Below, one piece after another: positions 1-7,216 of a stretch of 20,444 nucleotides of DNA. The DNA comes from SZUA-592 sp041556555. Its GTDB lineage: Bacteria > Pseudomonadota > Gammaproteobacteria > Eutrophobiales > Eutrophobiaceae. Numbering within the stretch: position 1 is the first letter of the stretch; the number at the start of each line of letters is the position of its first letter. The stretch spans positions 1-20,444 of the forward strand of contig JBFFIE010000039.1 of assembly GCA_041556555.1 (NCBI GenBank). Direction: 5' to 3'. The notes below the pieces were generated by a model. It was not told the DNA's origin, made no database searches, and was given only the letters and a program-made list of their open reading frames with translations. The position numbers and the translations under genes are program-made.

Positions 1-125
1 GTTTGTTCCTGGTCCCTCGCCTCTTCAATGGTTTGTAATGATCCATAATCGCGTTGCCAGGCATCCCAGAGCAACATGATTACCAGGCTCAACGCCACTA
101 CCAGGATTAATCTTGTCTTTTCCAT
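1..125 (-). CDS. yidC: YidC membrane protein insertase, N-terminal fragment (cut by window edge)
   Basis: An ATG at 125 opens a minus-strand frame that runs off the left edge, leaving about 41 codons. The peptide begins MEKTRLILVVALSLVIMLLW: a short charged start, one hydrophobic helix, then WDAWQRDYG. This is the usual N-terminal anchor layout of gram-negative YidC, which inserts proteins into the inner membrane alone or with SecYEG. The large periplasmic domain and the five-helix insertase core lie outside the window. It follows yidD by 10 bp in the conserved order rpmH-rnpA-yidD-yidC. The identification rests on position plus this first helix, since no core motif is visible. Confidence 0.85.
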   Translation of the reverse strand, partial: MEKTRLILVVALSLVIMLLWDAWQRDYGSLQTIEEARDQEQ

Positions 126-135
126 CAGTTGTTCC

Positions 136-345
136 CTAGGCTACCGGGTCGTAGCCGCCAGGATGATATGGATGGCAACGACAAATTCTCTTGACTGACA
201 TCATGCCGCCTTTTACCAGACCATACCGGGCAATCGCCTCCTCGGCATAGGCAGAACAGCTTGGATAAAAGCGACAACAGGGTCCGAACATCGGACTGAT
301 TAGATAGCGGTATAACCGGATTATTGGGAGGAGGATTGCTCGCAT
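136..345 (-). CDS. yidD: Membrane protein insertion efficiency factor YidD
   Basis: This 69-residue protein has the YidD hallmarks: an N-terminal amphipathic stretch (LLPIIRLYRYLISPMFG), the conserved cysteine block GPCCRFYPSCSAYAEEAI at residues 21-38, and a C-terminal CRCHPYHPGGYDPV. YidD proteins are small peripheral inner-membrane proteins that improve the efficiency of YidC-dependent insertion; the mechanism is not settled. The start overlaps the end of rnpA by 25 nt, suggesting translational coupling, and the stop lies 10 bp before yidC. Length is typical for the family (about 70-85). It is sometimes annotated as a hemolysin-like protein, an older label without functional support here. 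Confidence 0.96.
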   Translation of the reverse strand: MRAILLPIIRLYRYLISPMFGPCCRFYPSCSAYAEEAIARYGLVKGGMMSVKRICRCHPYHPGGYDPVA

Positions 346-695
346 TTCTTGAGTAGTGTTAGCCAGTGATTTTGAAGTGATTCACTTATCTGTTTATTAC
401 TCGGCTGGCCTGGTGCCCTGTTGGTCATCACGACTATATCGAGGCCTGCGAGTTGTGTCTGGTGTTTCCGGAAACTTTCCCTGATCTGGCGCTTAAGTCT
501 GTTGCGCACAACTGCCTTCTTGACCCATTTCTTGGAGATTGCCAGCCCCAGCCGCGCCTGTTCCTTATCATTTACACAGGCAACCGCGACAAAAAGACGG
601 TCAACTGAACGATGGCTGGAGCGAAAAACTCGTTTAAACTCTAATGGGTGGTCTAGTCTGCTTTGCCTGGCAAATCTCTCGCAGCGCCCGGGCAC
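321..695 (-). CDS. rnpA: Ribonuclease P protein component
   Basis: RnpA is the small basic protein that joins the RNase P RNA to remove 5' leaders from tRNA precursors. The frame contains the diagnostic segment LGLAISKKWVKKAVVRNRL, followed by KRQIRESFR, with the RNR motif near residues 64-66, and an N-terminal FKRVF block at residues 20-24. I chose the GTG at 695 (VPGRCERFARQSRL), which gives 124 residues, close to the roughly 119 of E. coli, and sits 4 bp past the rpmH stop. An ATG at 788 in the same frame would add 31 residues read through the rpmH coding region and is unlikely. The GTG start and overlap with the end of rpmH suggest coupled, low-level translation compared with rpmH. The 3' end overlaps yidD. 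Confidence 0.95.
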   Translation of the reverse strand: MPGRCERFARQSRLDHPLEFKRVFRSSHRSVDRLFVAVACVNDKEQARLGLAISKKWVKKAVVRNRLKRQIRESFRKHQTQLAGLDIVVMTNRAPGQPSNKQISESLQNHWLTLLKKCEQSSSQ

Positions 696-699
696 ACTA

Positions 700-834
700 C
701 TAGACGGACAGGCGCTTGCGTCCCTTGGTCCTGCGCGCCTTGATGACATCTCTTCCACCCTTGGTTGCCATCCTGCTGCGGAACCCATGGGTGCGTTGTC
801 TTTTCAGTTTACTTGGCTGGTATGTACGTTTCAT
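700..834 (-). CDS. rpmH: 50S ribosomal protein L34
   Basis: The 44-residue product begins MKRTYQPSKLKRQRTHGFRS and ends RRTKGRKRLSV, the near-invariant L34 sequence of Proteobacteria. L34 is a highly basic protein of the large ribosomal subunit that binds 23S rRNA. An in-frame upstream start at 930 would add 32 unrelated residues, so the ATG at 834 is used. It is the first gene of the minus-strand run rpmH-rnpA-yidD-yidC and has a good sigma70-type promoter just upstream (886-915), giving a leader of roughly 45 nt. A weak GGA at about the right distance is the only Shine-Dalgarno candidate. Confidence 0.98.
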   Translation of the reverse strand: MKRTYQPSKLKRQRTHGFRSRMATKGGRDVIKARRTKGRKRLSV

Positions 835-885
835 TGATTTATCCGATTGGGCTTGCTCACGGCTCCACCCCAATAAAAGGCGGCT

Positions 886-915
886 ATCATACTGTTCCGT
901 GAACAAGATTGTCAA
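886..915 (-). promoter_or_regulatory. Sigma70-type promoter for rpmH-rnpA-yidD-yidC
   Basis: On the minus strand there is a perfect -35 hexamer TTGACA at 915-910, an 18-bp spacer, and a -10 hexamer TATGAT at 891-886 (five of six match TATAAT). It points toward rpmH, placing transcription start near 879-880. The rpmH/dnaA intergenic region is the expected site for this promoter. This is a sequence match only, but it is the best promoter seen in the window. Confidence 0.7.
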
Positions 916-960
916 TTTGCAGAAGCTCAAGAATCTGCACTCTAATGGTGGTTTATCTGC

Positions 961-990
961 TTGTGGATAACTTTGCTATACAGGTATACA
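961..990 (+). promoter_or_regulatory. dnaA: Candidate dnaA promoter (weak)
   Basis: TTGTGG at 961-966 and TATACA at 985-990 are 18 bp apart and point toward dnaA. The -35 matches only three of six positions. A second TATACA at 977-982 forms a direct repeat with the first. The DnaA box overlaps the -35, which would fit repression by DnaA. Position and repeat support it; hexamer quality does not. Confidence 0.3.
962..970 (-). other. DnaA box upstream of dnaA
   Basis: TGTGGATAA at 962-970 is the exact reverse complement of the consensus DnaA box TTATCCACA. It lies 70 bp before the dnaA GTG and overlaps a possible dnaA promoter, so it could serve autoregulation by DnaA, origin function, or both. 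A looser partial half (TTATC at 953-957) faces it. The 205-bp region 835-1039 otherwise holds the rpmH promoter and no gene that I can see. Confidence 0.75.
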
Positions 991-1039
991 CTTTGTGTCC
1001 TTTCCCTGAATTCCCGAACTGCGAAAGAGGTATATTTTT

Positions 1040-2374
1040 GTGGCCGTTTCACCCTGGAAATATTGTCTTGATTGTCTCGAGGGAGAGCTGACACCACAAC
1101 AATTCAACACCTGGATCAGGCCGCTGCATGCCATAGAAGGAGACAGCTCCATACGCTTGCTGGCACCCAATCGCTTTGTTATGGACTGGGTCAATGATCA
1201 GTATCTGGCACTGATCAAGGACTATCTCAATAATCATGGTGCCGCTGGTTTATTGTCCGTTCAGGTAGAGGTCGGCAGCAGTTCCCGACAACCGCGGCAA
1301 CCTGTCCGCGAAGATGTCAGGCCGCAAGTGCCCTCGGTCAAAACCAGCAAGCATTCAAACAACCTGAACAGAGATTTTACTTTTGAATCTTTCGTCGAGG
1401 GCAAATCCAACCAGTTGGCACGCGCAGCTTCACTGCAAACCTCTCAAAACCCTGGCAAATCCTATAACCCACTCTTTATTTATGGCGGTGTTGGGCTGGG
1501 AAAGACCCATTTAATGCATGCCATCGGTCTGTCTATTCTTGACCACACACCAACAGCCAATGTTGCCTATCTCAATTCCGAACGGTTCGTGGCCGACATG
1601 GTCCGGGCCTTGCAACACAACGCCATTAATGATTTCAAGCGCCATTATCGCAGCGTCGACGCCTTGTTGATCGACGATATCCAGTTTTTTGCGGGCAAGG
1701 AACGATCCCAAGAAGAGTTTTTCCATACCTTCAATCATCTCCTGGAAGGCCAGCAGCAGATTGTATTGACCTGTGATCGCTATCCCAAGGAGGTCAATGG
1801 CCTGGAAGAGCGTCTCAAGTCCAGGTTCGGCTGGGGCCTCACAGTTGCAATTGAACCCCCTGAGCTGGAAACCCGGGTGGCGATCCTCCATAAAAAAGCA
1901 GCGCGTAATAACCAGGTACTTCCAGATGAGGTTGCCTTTTTCATTGCTAAACGTTTTCGTTCCAATGTGCGTGAACTTGAGGGTGCACTAAACCGGGTGT
2001 TTGCACATTCAAACCTGACCGGTCAGGCCATTACCCTCGACTTCGTGCAAATGGCCCTGAGAGACCTGCTACTGATCCAGGACAAACAGATCACAATCGA
2101 AAACATTAAGAAAACAGTTGCTGAATACTACAAAATCCGGCTAGCAGATTTACTCTCAAAACGTCGCAACCGCTCGGTAGCCAGGCCACGACAACTGGCT
2201 ATGGCCCTTGCCAAAGACTTGACCGGGCATAGCCTGCCGGAAATCGGTGATGCATTTGGCGGCCGGGATCACACCACAGTACTGCATGCCTGTCGGAAGA
2301 TTAATGAACTACGCCAGTCTGATCAGAAAATTCAGGAGGACTACAATAACCTGGGTAAAATCCTCACTACATAA
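1040..2374 (+). CDS. dnaA: Chromosomal replication initiator DnaA
   Basis: DnaA is the AAA+ ATPase that binds DnaA boxes, oligomerises and opens the origin. The 444-residue protein shows all four domains: an N-terminal domain (LTPQQFNTWIRPL, about 18-30), a linker at about 80-108, the AAA+ core with Walker A GGVGLGKTH (149-157) and Walker B LLIDDIQFF (209-217), and a C-terminal DNA-binding domain with the signature GGRDHTTVLHACRKI (407-421). The linker is short, which accounts for the length below the 467 of E. coli. The start is GTG at 1040, with AAGAGG at 1025-1030 as Shine-Dalgarno; the N-terminus MAVSPWKYCLDCLEGELTPQ aligns with the family. DnaA boxes lie on both sides of the gene, so it is probably autoregulated. 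Confidence 0.99.
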   Translation: MAVSPWKYCLDCLEGELTPQQFNTWIRPLHAIEGDSSIRLLAPNRFVMDWVNDQYLALIKDYLNNHGAAGLLSVQVEVGSSSRQPRQPVREDVRPQVPSVKTSKHSNNLNRDFTFESFVEGKSNQLARAASLQTSQNPGKSYNPLFIYGGVGLGKTHLMHAIGLSILDHTPTANVAYLNSERFVADMVRALQHNAINDFKRHYRSVDALLIDDIQFFAGKERSQEEFFHTFNHLLEGQQQIVLTCDRYPKEVNGLEERLKSRFGWGLTVAIEPPELETRVAILHKKAARNNQVLPDEVAFFIAKRFRSNVRELEGALNRVFAHSNLTGQAITLDFVQMALRDLLLIQDKQITIENIKKTVAEYYKIRLADLLSKRRNRSVARPRQLAMALAKDLTGHSLPEIGDAFGGRDHTTVLHACRKINELRQSDQKIQEDYNNLGKILTT

Positions 2375-2394
2375 TGTGGTTAATGTGTGTATAA
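2375..2394 (-). other. Two tandem near-consensus DnaA boxes
   Basis: TGTGGTTAA (2375-2383) and TGTGTATAA (2386-2394) each differ from TGTGGATAA at one base. They lie in tandem with starts 11 bp apart, immediately after the dnaA stop codon. Helically phased weak boxes are common in origins; that reading is an inference. Confidence 0.45.
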
Positions 2395-2432
2395 GCGAGT
2401 CAATAACACAAGGGCTGTGATTTTAGAGTAAA

Positions 2433-2441
2433 CTATCCACA
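2433..2441 (+). other. DnaA box (one mismatch)
   Basis: CTATCCACA differs from TTATCCACA only at the first base and has the same orientation as the perfect box 89 bp downstream. It is supported by its place in the candidate origin. Confidence 0.5.
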
Positions 2442-2521
2442 ATCTTTTCAGGTGTTAATTACACACTATAGCGAGCTCTAATAACCAATCTAAGCCATTG
2501 TTTTTATGATAAAAATTAGAG

Positions 2522-2530
2522 TTATCCACA
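2522..2530 (+). other. DnaA box (perfect consensus)
   Basis: TTATCCACA matches the consensus at all nine positions and is followed by the AT-rich stretch leading into dnaN. It is the strongest box in the dnaA-dnaN intergenic region and has the opposite orientation to the perfect box upstream of dnaA. Confidence 0.8.
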
Positions 2531-2574
2531 GATCTGTTTTGAGCATATCATAATAAAAACAATCAGGTATATAT

Positions 2575-3675
2575 ATGAAATTTACTATTAAACGAGAGAC
2601 CATCTTGCCTTTGCTACAAACCACTAACGCTGTGGTGGAGAGAAGACACACCCTGCCGATACTTTCTAATTTATTGATTTCATTGGATAAAAACACAATT
2701 AATATGACTGGAACTGATATGGAGGTGGAGATCATCGCGAGTCATGAGGCCAATAGCGGCGAGATAAGTGAATTTACCGTACCGGGCAGAAAGCTGCTGG
2801 ATATCTGTCGTGCGTTACCAGAGGCGGCGCAGTTGGATTTTTCCATTGAGAAGGATCACCTGGTTCTAAAAAGCGGTAAAAGCCGTTTTACCCTGGCGAT
2901 GCTTGCCGCCAAGGATTTTCCACAAACCGAGATTGCAAGCCCTCTGGTAGATTTTGAAATTGAACAAGGGGTACTCAAATCCCTGATGGAAGACACCATG
3001 TTTGCCATGGCGCAGCAGGATGTTCGTTACTATCTCAACGGCCTTCTGCTCGAACTCAATGGTAAAACCCTACGTGCCGTCGCAACAGATGGGCATCGCC
3101 TGGCCATGAAGGAAATCGACCAGAGTGTTGATATCAGTGAGCCAGTACAGATTATTATTCCCAGAAAGGGCGTTATTGAACTGGTACGCCTGCTGGAACA
3201 CAGCGAAGACAAGGCCCGTATTCAGATAACCCGTAACCACATCCGGGCCGACCTGAATGGTATCCAATTCACCAGTAAACTCATTGATGGCAAATTCCCG
3301 GATTACGAACGGGTACTGCCGAAAGAGACCAGCACCCCCCTGAAGGCCGATAAAAACGCCTTGAAACAGAGCCTGACTCGCGCCTCGATACTTTCCAATG
3401 AAAAATACAAGGGTGTAAGGATTGTCCTCAAAAATAACAGCTTGCAGGCACTGGCACATAATCCTGAACAAGAGGAGGCCGAGGAGGAACTGGAGGTGGA
3501 TTACCAGGGGCCGGAAATGGAAATCGGCTTTAATGTGACTTATCTGCTCGATGCCATTAATGCGGTACGGACCGATTCCGTTCTGATTGCTACCAATGAC
3601 TCGGAAAGTAGTTGTCTGATCCTGCCAGATAAAGAGACTGGTTGTCGGTATGTCGTGATGCCCATGCGGCTATAG
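2575..3675 (+). CDS. dnaN: DNA polymerase III beta subunit (sliding clamp)
   Basis: The beta clamp is a ring-shaped homodimer that tethers DNA polymerase III and many repair enzymes to DNA. The 366-residue length equals that of E. coli. Recognisable features are the start MKFTIKRETILPLLQ, the segment RRHTLPILSNLLI at about 23-35, the central VATDGHRLA around 168-176, and the C-terminal end YVVMPMRL, which lines the clamp's hydrophobic peptide-binding pocket. The three-fold repeated clamp domain is implied by length. The ATG at 2575 has a weak CAGG at 2564-2567. It is separated from dnaA by the candidate origin and from recF by only 12 bp, so dnaN and recF are probably co-transcribed. Confidence 0.99.
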   Translation: MKFTIKRETILPLLQTTNAVVERRHTLPILSNLLISLDKNTINMTGTDMEVEIIASHEANSGEISEFTVPGRKLLDICRALPEAAQLDFSIEKDHLVLKSGKSRFTLAMLAAKDFPQTEIASPLVDFEIEQGVLKSLMEDTMFAMAQQDVRYYLNGLLLELNGKTLRAVATDGHRLAMKEIDQSVDISEPVQIIIPRKGVIELVRLLEHSEDKARIQITRNHIRADLNGIQFTSKLIDGKFPDYERVLPKETSTPLKADKNALKQSLTRASILSNEKYKGVRIVLKNNSLQALAHNPEQEEAEEELEVDYQGPEMEIGFNVTYLLDAINAVRTDSVLIATNDSESSCLILPDKETGCRYVVMPMRL

Positions 3676-3687
3676 ACCGGTCCGGGT

Positions 3688-4773
3688 ATGCGGCTTTCGC
3701 AGCTTTCCATTAATTCTGTAAGAAACCTGACAGAAGTAAACCTGGCGTGTGGCCCTGGTTGCAACATCATTTTTGGGGAAAATGCCGCCGGCAAAACCGC
3801 GGTACTGGAAGCCATTCATATCCTGGCCCGCACGAGCTCGTTTCGTACTCACCGAATTACCGATGTCATCCAACACAACCAGGAAACACTCAGTATATCG
3901 GCGGAGGTCTGCATTAATAACAGAGATACCCGAATTCACACCGGGCTGGAAAAAGGAAGATCGCAAACCCGGATACGCTACAACGGTGAAAGGATCACCC
4001 GGCGTTCCGAGCAGGCCAGAAATCTGCCACTTCTCACGGTGACGCCGGACAGCCACAGGCTATTATTTGGGTCACCCAAGGACCGGCGGCATTGGCTGGA
4101 CTGGTCATTGTTCCACGTGGAACCAGGCTATATCCAAGCTTGGCAGAATTATCATCAGGCCCTGCGGCAGCGAAATATACTGCTGCGAAAAGCTGCATCT
4201 CCGGAAGAGTTAATACCGTGGGAAAAGGCCATGGCGACAGCGGCCGAGCCGCTAGTTGCGAGTCGCCGAGAATATTTGCAGCAACTACAGCAGGCGCTGC
4301 GCCCGTTCCTTGCTGCGGATCTTAATCAGTTGGCGATTGATTACACAGGCCCTGAAATGAGTGTCGAGCGATATCAGGACAAGCTTCAGCAATATCGCAA
4401 AACGGATAGCCTCCTCGGACATACTCAATATGGTCCACACCGGGACGATGTGGTTTTTTATCTGGAAGAATCAAAAAATGCCGCCGGTATTCTTTCGCGC
4501 GGCCAGGCAAAAAAACTCATCATTGCCCTGACGCTGGCCCAGGCAGTCAAATACCAGGAGCACAGAGATCAAACCCCCATCCTGTTACTGGATGACCTGC
4601 CGGCAGAACTGGATGACCAATCCCGTGCGGTGATTCACGGACAGATTCAGGGCCAGGCCATGCAGGTTTTTATAACCACGACAAACCCGGAAACATTGGC
4701 CCATGAACCTGGCCAGACTGCTACGGCCATGTTCCACGTGGAACACGGCCAGGTCACAAAGGTGGTAGAATGA
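3688..4773 (+). CDS. recF: DNA replication/repair protein RecF
   Basis: RecF is an SMC-like ATPase that, with RecO and RecR, loads RecA at single-strand gaps. The 361-residue protein has Walker A GENAAGKT (30-37), the ABC-type signature LSRGQ (269-273) and Walker B with D-loop LLLDDLPAELD (299-309). The GHTQYGPHRDD block (244-254) is also typical. It follows dnaN by 12 bp and precedes gyrB by 27 bp, the classic dnaA-dnaN-recF-gyrB order. Two palindromes that look like ParB-binding parS sites are embedded in the coding sequence, and both translate as FHVE (residues 142-145 and 349-352). Pseudomonas RecF, as I recall it, has FHVE at the same two places, so the sites may constrain the protein sequence. 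Confidence 0.98.
   Translation: MRLSQLSINSVRNLTEVNLACGPGCNIIFGENAAGKTAVLEAIHILARTSSFRTHRITDVIQHNQETLSISAEVCINNRDTRIHTGLEKGRSQTRIRYNGERITRRSEQARNLPLLTVTPDSHRLLFGSPKDRRHWLDWSLFHVEPGYIQAWQNYHQALRQRNILLRKAASPEELIPWEKAMATAAEPLVASRREYLQQLQQALRPFLAADLNQLAIDYTGPEMSVERYQDKLQQYRKTDSLLGHTQYGPHRDDVVFYLEESKNAAGILSRGQAKKLIIALTLAQAVKYQEHRDQTPILLLDDLPAELDDQSRAVIHGQIQGQAMQVFITTTNPETLAHEPGQTATAMFHVEHGQVTKVVE
4109..4124. other. parS: parS-like ParB-binding site 1, inside recF
   Basis: TGTTCCACGTGGAACC contains a perfect 14-bp palindrome (GTTCCACGTGGAAC, 4110-4123) and matches the bacterial parS consensus TGTTNCACGTGNAACA at all but the last base. Chromosomal ParB (Spo0J) binds such sites near the origin to drive segregation. 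It is about 1.6 kb from the candidate oriC. No parA or parB gene is in this window. Confidence 0.85.
4730..4745. other. parS: parS-like ParB-binding site 2, at the 3' end of recF
   Basis: TGTTCCACGTGGAACA is a perfect 16-bp palindrome and a full match to the parS consensus. It lies 621 bp from the first site, at codons 348-353 of recF. Two close copies in the origin region are typical of ParB loading zones, from which ParB can spread along DNA. Confidence 0.9.
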
Positions 4774-4800
4774 ACGATTTTATAAACTGAGAAGTAATCG

Positions 4801-7212
4801 ATGCCAGAGAAAGAAAATAACTACGATTCCAGCAAGATCAAGGTCCTCAAGGGGCTTGATGCCGTCAAGAAAAGACCGGGAATGTACATTGGTGACACAG
4901 AGGACGGTACGGGCCTGCACCACATGGTGTTTGAGGTTGTGGATAACAGCATCGACGAGGCATTGGCAGGTTTTTGTACTAATATCCGGGTCACCATCCA
5001 CGCAGACGAGTCCATTACCGTGGTAGATGATGGGCGCGGTATCCCGGTCGGCATGCACGAAGAAGAGGGCGTCTCGGCCGCGGAAGTCATCATGACCACC
5101 TTGCACGCCGGCGGCAAGTTTGATGACAATTCTTACAAGGTGTCCGGGGGGCTGCATGGCGTTGGCGTTTCGGTCGTTAACGCCCTGTCCGATCGCTTGT
5201 ATCTCACCATCTATCGGGAAGGCGGTTGTTATCGACAGGAATACCAGAACGGTAAACCGGTGACCGCGCTTGAAAAGGTCAACGACTCAGACCTGACAGG
5301 CACCGAGATCCATTTTCTTCCCAGCAAGACGGTATTCCGAAATATTGAATTTCACTATGACATATTGGCCAAGCGCCTGCGCGAACTTTCCTTCCTGAAT
5401 TCCGGGGTTCGAATCCAGCTGGTTGATGAGCGCACCAACAAACAAGACACCTTTGAGTACCAGGGCGGGATCGCGGCCTTCGTCAAACACCTGAACCGCA
5501 ACAAGACCCCGCTGCACCCGGTTGAGATTTCCATAGACAAAACCAAGGACAATATTACCGTGCAGCTGGCCATGCAGTGGAATGACTCCTACCAGGAAAA
5601 CATTTTCTGCTTTACCAACAACATCCCGCAACAAGATGGCGGCACCCACAGTGCCGGATTGCGTGCAGCCCTGACCCGAACCCTGAATAATTATCTTGAA
5701 AATCAAGGACTTATTGCTAAATATAAAATATCACCGAGCGGCGAGGATGTACGTGAAGGCCTGACGGCCGTGCTCTCGGTCAAGGTGCCGGACCCGAAAT
5801 TTTCCTCGCAGACCAAGGACAAGCTGGTCTCAAGTGAGGTCAAGGCTGCCGTGGAGTCAGTAGTCGCCGAAAAGCTTCAGGAGTTCCTGCTGGAAAATCC
5901 TGCCGACGCGCGGATCATCGGCGAGAAGATCATGGAGGCGACCCGGGCCCGCGAGGCGGCCCGCAAGGCTCGGGAGTTGACACGCCGGAAAACCGCACTG
6001 GACATTGCTGGCCTGCCCGGCAAGCTGGCTGATTGCCAGGAAAAGGATCCGGCTAAATCTGAACTGTTTTTGGTCGAGGGTGACTCCGCTGGGGGTTCGG
6101 CCAAACAGGGGCGGGACCGAAAAAACCAGGCGATATTGCCGCTTAAGGGCAAGATACTCAACGTGGAAAAAGCGCGCTTTGACAAGATGCTGTCATCCGT
6201 AGAGGTGGGCACGTTGATTACCGCCCTCGGTTGTGGCATCGGCAAGGAGGAATTCGATATCAATAAACTGCGTTACCATCGCATCATTATCATGACAGAT
6301 GCGGACGTGGACGGTTCTCATATCCGGACACTGTTGCTCACTTTTTTCTATCGGCAAATGCCGGAACTGATCGAGCGCGGCTTTCTTTACATCGCCCAGC
6401 CGCCGCTGTACAAGATCAAAAAAGGCAAGACCGAGCGCTATCTCGGCAACGAGGCCCAGCGCGATCTCTATCTGCTGGAGCTGGCGCTGGAAGACGCCAC
6501 CCTGTTTCCTGAGGGCGAAACCGGTGACGCCGTGTCCGGTGATGCGCTGCGTGCGCTGGCCGACCGCTACATTGCCTCCCGACTCTCGCAAATGAGCCTG
6601 CAAAAACGCTTTCTTCCCGAAATCATTACCGCCATGGCAGACCTGCCGGTATTGTCACAGGAAAAATACAAGGACGAGGCTGCCGTGAAAGCCTGGTTTA
6701 CCAGGCTGGCCAAGATCGTTGAGGAGCGAACCGGCAAGGAATGTGAGATTGAGGTCTTTTTGTCCGGCAAGGGCGATGAATACGGCGGCCGGATTACCAT
6801 GAGCATTCATGGCATCGAGATCAGCAATGTCTTTTCCCCGGAATTTTTTGCCTCACGTGAATACCGTGAGCTTATGGCCTTACGCGAGGAACTGGCTATA
6901 GGCGCCAGCGCCAGGGTCCGCCGCGGGGAACAATCTCTGGCGGTCAGCTCGATCAAACTGGCGTTTGACTGGTTATTGGAAGAGGCGGCGAAAGGACTGC
7001 ACGTGCAACGCTACAAAGGCCTTGGAGAAATGAACCCGGACCAGCTCTGGGAAACCACCATGGACTCCAATACCCGCGTGCTCAGTCAGGTACGTATAGA
7101 AGACGCGGTCGCAGCCGACGAGATCTTTACCACCTTGATGGGGGACCAGGTCGATCCGCGGCGTGAATTTATCGAAAAGAATGCCCTGATGGTGGAAAAC
7201 CTGGACACCTGA
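4801..7212 (+). CDS. gyrB: DNA gyrase subunit B
   Basis: GyrB supplies the ATPase of DNA gyrase (GyrA2GyrB2), which introduces negative supercoils. The 803-residue length matches the 804 of E. coli. The GHKL ATPase has EVVDNSIDEAL (45-55; N49 would bind magnesium), DDGRGIP (76-82) and the lid motif GGLHGVGVSVVNALS (117-131). The Toprim region has LFLVEGDSAGGSAKQGRDR and IIMTDADVDGSHIRTLLL, with the catalytic Glu and DxD pair. The C-terminus has QRYKGLGEMNPDQLW. The length includes the extra domain of gram-negative GyrB, seen here as the variable stretch between the Toprim motifs and QRYKGLGEMN. It starts at ATG 4801 after a GAGAAG sequence. Its stop lies only 4 bp from the convergent comF stop. 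Confidence 0.99.
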   Translation: MPEKENNYDSSKIKVLKGLDAVKKRPGMYIGDTEDGTGLHHMVFEVVDNSIDEALAGFCTNIRVTIHADESITVVDDGRGIPVGMHEEEGVSAAEVIMTTLHAGGKFDDNSYKVSGGLHGVGVSVVNALSDRLYLTIYREGGCYRQEYQNGKPVTALEKVNDSDLTGTEIHFLPSKTVFRNIEFHYDILAKRLRELSFLNSGVRIQLVDERTNKQDTFEYQGGIAAFVKHLNRNKTPLHPVEISIDKTKDNITVQLAMQWNDSYQENIFCFTNNIPQQDGGTHSAGLRAALTRTLNNYLENQGLIAKYKISPSGEDVREGLTAVLSVKVPDPKFSSQTKDKLVSSEVKAAVESVVAEKLQEFLLENPADARIIGEKIMEATRAREAARKARELTRRKTALDIAGLPGKLADCQEKDPAKSELFLVEGDSAGGSAKQGRDRKNQAILPLKGKILNVEKARFDKMLSSVEVGTLITALGCGIGKEEFDINKLRYHRIIIMTDADVDGSHIRTLLLTFFYRQMPELIERGFLYIAQPPLYKIKKGKTERYLGNEAQRDLYLLELALEDATLFPEGETGDAVSGDALRALADRYIASRLSQMSLQKRFLPEIITAMADLPVLSQEKYKDEAAVKAWFTRLAKIVEERTGKECEIEVFLSGKGDEYGGRITMSIHGIEISNVFSPEFFASREYRELMALREELAIGASARVRRGEQSLAVSSIKLAFDWLLEEAAKGLHVQRYKGLGEMNPDQLWETTMDSNTRVLSQVRIEDAVAADEIFTTLMGDQVDPRREFIEKNALMVENLDT

Positions 7213-7216
7213 TTAG

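Larger units (their letters stand above)
2375..2574. other. oriC: Candidate replication origin (oriC) between dnaA and dnaN
   Basis: This 200-bp intergenic stretch is visibly AT-rich and has no gene. It holds one perfect DnaA box, TTATCCACA at 2522-2530, and three one-mismatch boxes: TGTGGTTAA (2375-2383), TGTGTATAA (2386-2394) and CTATCCACA (2433-2441). The first two share orientation and are 11 bp apart, about one helical turn. AT-rich sequence including TAATAA and TATATATAT follows the perfect box up to the dnaN start and could be the unwinding element. It contains a single GATC, unlike E. coli oriC. The dnaN promoter must also lie here or upstream. Origin function is inferred from boxes, composition and neighbours; the rpmH-dnaA gap is the competing site. 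Confidence 0.65.

Noticed and set aside
321..788. A 155-residue form of RnpA starting at 788
   Set aside because: The first 31 residues are the rpmH coding region read in another frame and do not resemble RnpA; GTG 695 gives normal length.
6853..6860. TCACGTGA in gyrB as a third parS
   Set aside because: Only the central part matches; the outer bases differ from TGTTNCACGTGNAACA at five positions.
6998..7007. TGCACGTGCA palindrome in gyrB
   Set aside because: A perfect 10-bp palindrome, but the flanks do not match parS and the codons are conserved GyrB sequence.
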